Made by a program: the position numbers and the translations under genes. The notes beneath the pieces are model-generated. The model saw only the letters and a list, made by a program, of their open reading frames with translations, searched no databases and was not told the origin of the DNA. Shown here in pieces: positions 63,763-64,000 of a DNA stretch of 64,000 bases (within the stretch, counting starts at the first letter, position 1; the number at the start of each line of letters is the position of its first letter). The DNA comes from an uncultured Prevotellaceae bacterium (lineage in GTDB: Bacteria > Bacteroidota > Bacteroidia > Bacteroidales > Muribaculaceae). Location: contig ONQS01000001.1 of the NCBI GenBank assembly GCA_900320055.1, positions 98,964 through 162,963 of the forward strand, given 5' to 3'.

Positions 63763-64000
63763 ATGAAAGCATCTAACGAAATAAACATACTGCGCATTGG
63801 GACTTATTTCCTGGTATTGGGATTCATTTGTGCTTTATTGGCACCAATGTTTTATTCAACAACATATAATAGCAGTATCGTGTGCCCGGTTTGTGTCATT
63901 CTGATGTGTGCACCTCGATTATTCTACAATAGCAAGACATGGACGAGCGTGCTGCTCTTGATTTGTTGCATCTTGACGTCATTAGTATTGCTGCATTTTT
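63763..64000 (+). CDS. Membrane protein, cut by the window end
   Basis: At least 79 residues from ATG 63763 (MKASNEINILRIGTYF), open to the last base. Three hydrophobic segments are visible: about 11-29, 38-50 and 62-78. A CPVC motif lies near residue 41. No family is recognised, and the C-terminus is outside the window. Confidence 0.5.
   Translation, partial: MKASNEINILRIGTYFLVLGFICALLAPMFYSTTYNSSIVCPVCVILMCAPRLFYNSKTWTSVLLLICCILTSLVLLHF

Noticed and set aside
63573-64000. Toxin-antitoxin pair made of the two small membrane proteins
   Set aside because: Adjacent small membrane proteins are suggestive, but no antitoxin-like DNA-binding protein or RNA antitoxin is visible and one gene is incomplete.
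1-64000. CRISPR arrays, tRNA or rRNA genes, integrases, transposases
   Set aside because: I looked through the intergenic stretches and found no regularly spaced repeats, no cloverleaf with a CCA-type end, no rRNA sequence and no recombinase ORF. A short tRNA could be missed by eye; a tRNA scan would settle it.

Overview
The window looks like a chromosomal segment of a Bacteroidales bacterium, probably Muribaculaceae or Prevotellaceae. Four things point there. Promoters carry the Bacteroidetes -7 element TAnnTTTG instead of a -10 box. Envelope genes are of Bacteroidetes type (TonB receptor with a DUF4249 lipoprotein, TamL/TamB, extended LptF/G permease, DPP III, GT3 glycogen synthase). Secreted proteins end in dockerin-like or YDLQGRR-type tails. 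Most genes are ordinary core genes; mobile DNA is limited to small relics. Assignments rest on reading motifs by eye; no database search was run.

Layout. 1-2988: 3' part of lepA and a PIF1-like helicase with a TPR tail. 2989-4220: an AT-rich 1.2-kb gap with small inverted repeats. 4221-7891: two overlapping half-transporters forming an asymmetric heterodimeric ABC exporter. 8173-9882 (-): a membrane-tethered TPR protein with an HTH-like C-terminus. 10364-15533: a secreted protein, a lipoprotein, a TonB-dependent receptor and a DUF4249 lipoprotein. 15816-19364: flavodiiron protein followed by NfnA and NfnB. 19584-25018: a six-hairpin glycosidase-like lipoprotein and a tricorn-like protease. 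25208-29037: dxr-rseP-rRNA methyltransferase, tightly packed. 29100-36271: small lipoprotein, DPP III, LptF/G permease, HD hydrolase, secreted endonuclease I with dockerin-like repeats. 36441-38636: a ClpC lacking its N domain. 38732-45944 (-): tamB-tamL. 46137-50377 (-): glycogen synthase and phosphorylase. 50719-52650 (-): dnaK. 52931-54405: udk-lptB. 54550-59151 (-): a membrane/two-Rossmann/RyR protein, a stand-alone RyR-domain protein and a phosphoesterase/beta-propeller protein. 59322-62091: LolC/E-like permease and a PreA-like oxidoreductase. 62092-64000: inverted repeats, a gene relic, an IS-end-like segment with a strong promoter, a frameshifted secreted-protein gene and two small membrane proteins.

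How parts work together: LptF/G and LptB belong to lipopolysaccharide export; TamL/TamB to outer-membrane assembly; FprA with NfnAB is a plausible reductant-to-oxygen route; the GT3/GT35 pair is a glycogen cycle. The most interesting observations are (i) the possible three-gene RyR-domain operon, a candidate nucleotide-sensing system; (ii) RpoN (sigma-54)-type promoters in front of dnaK (consensus-perfect) and clpC, suggesting sigma-54 control of chaperones; (iii) a gene split by an in-phase A AAA AAG slippery heptamer; (iv) a ClpC that has lost its adaptor-binding N domain.
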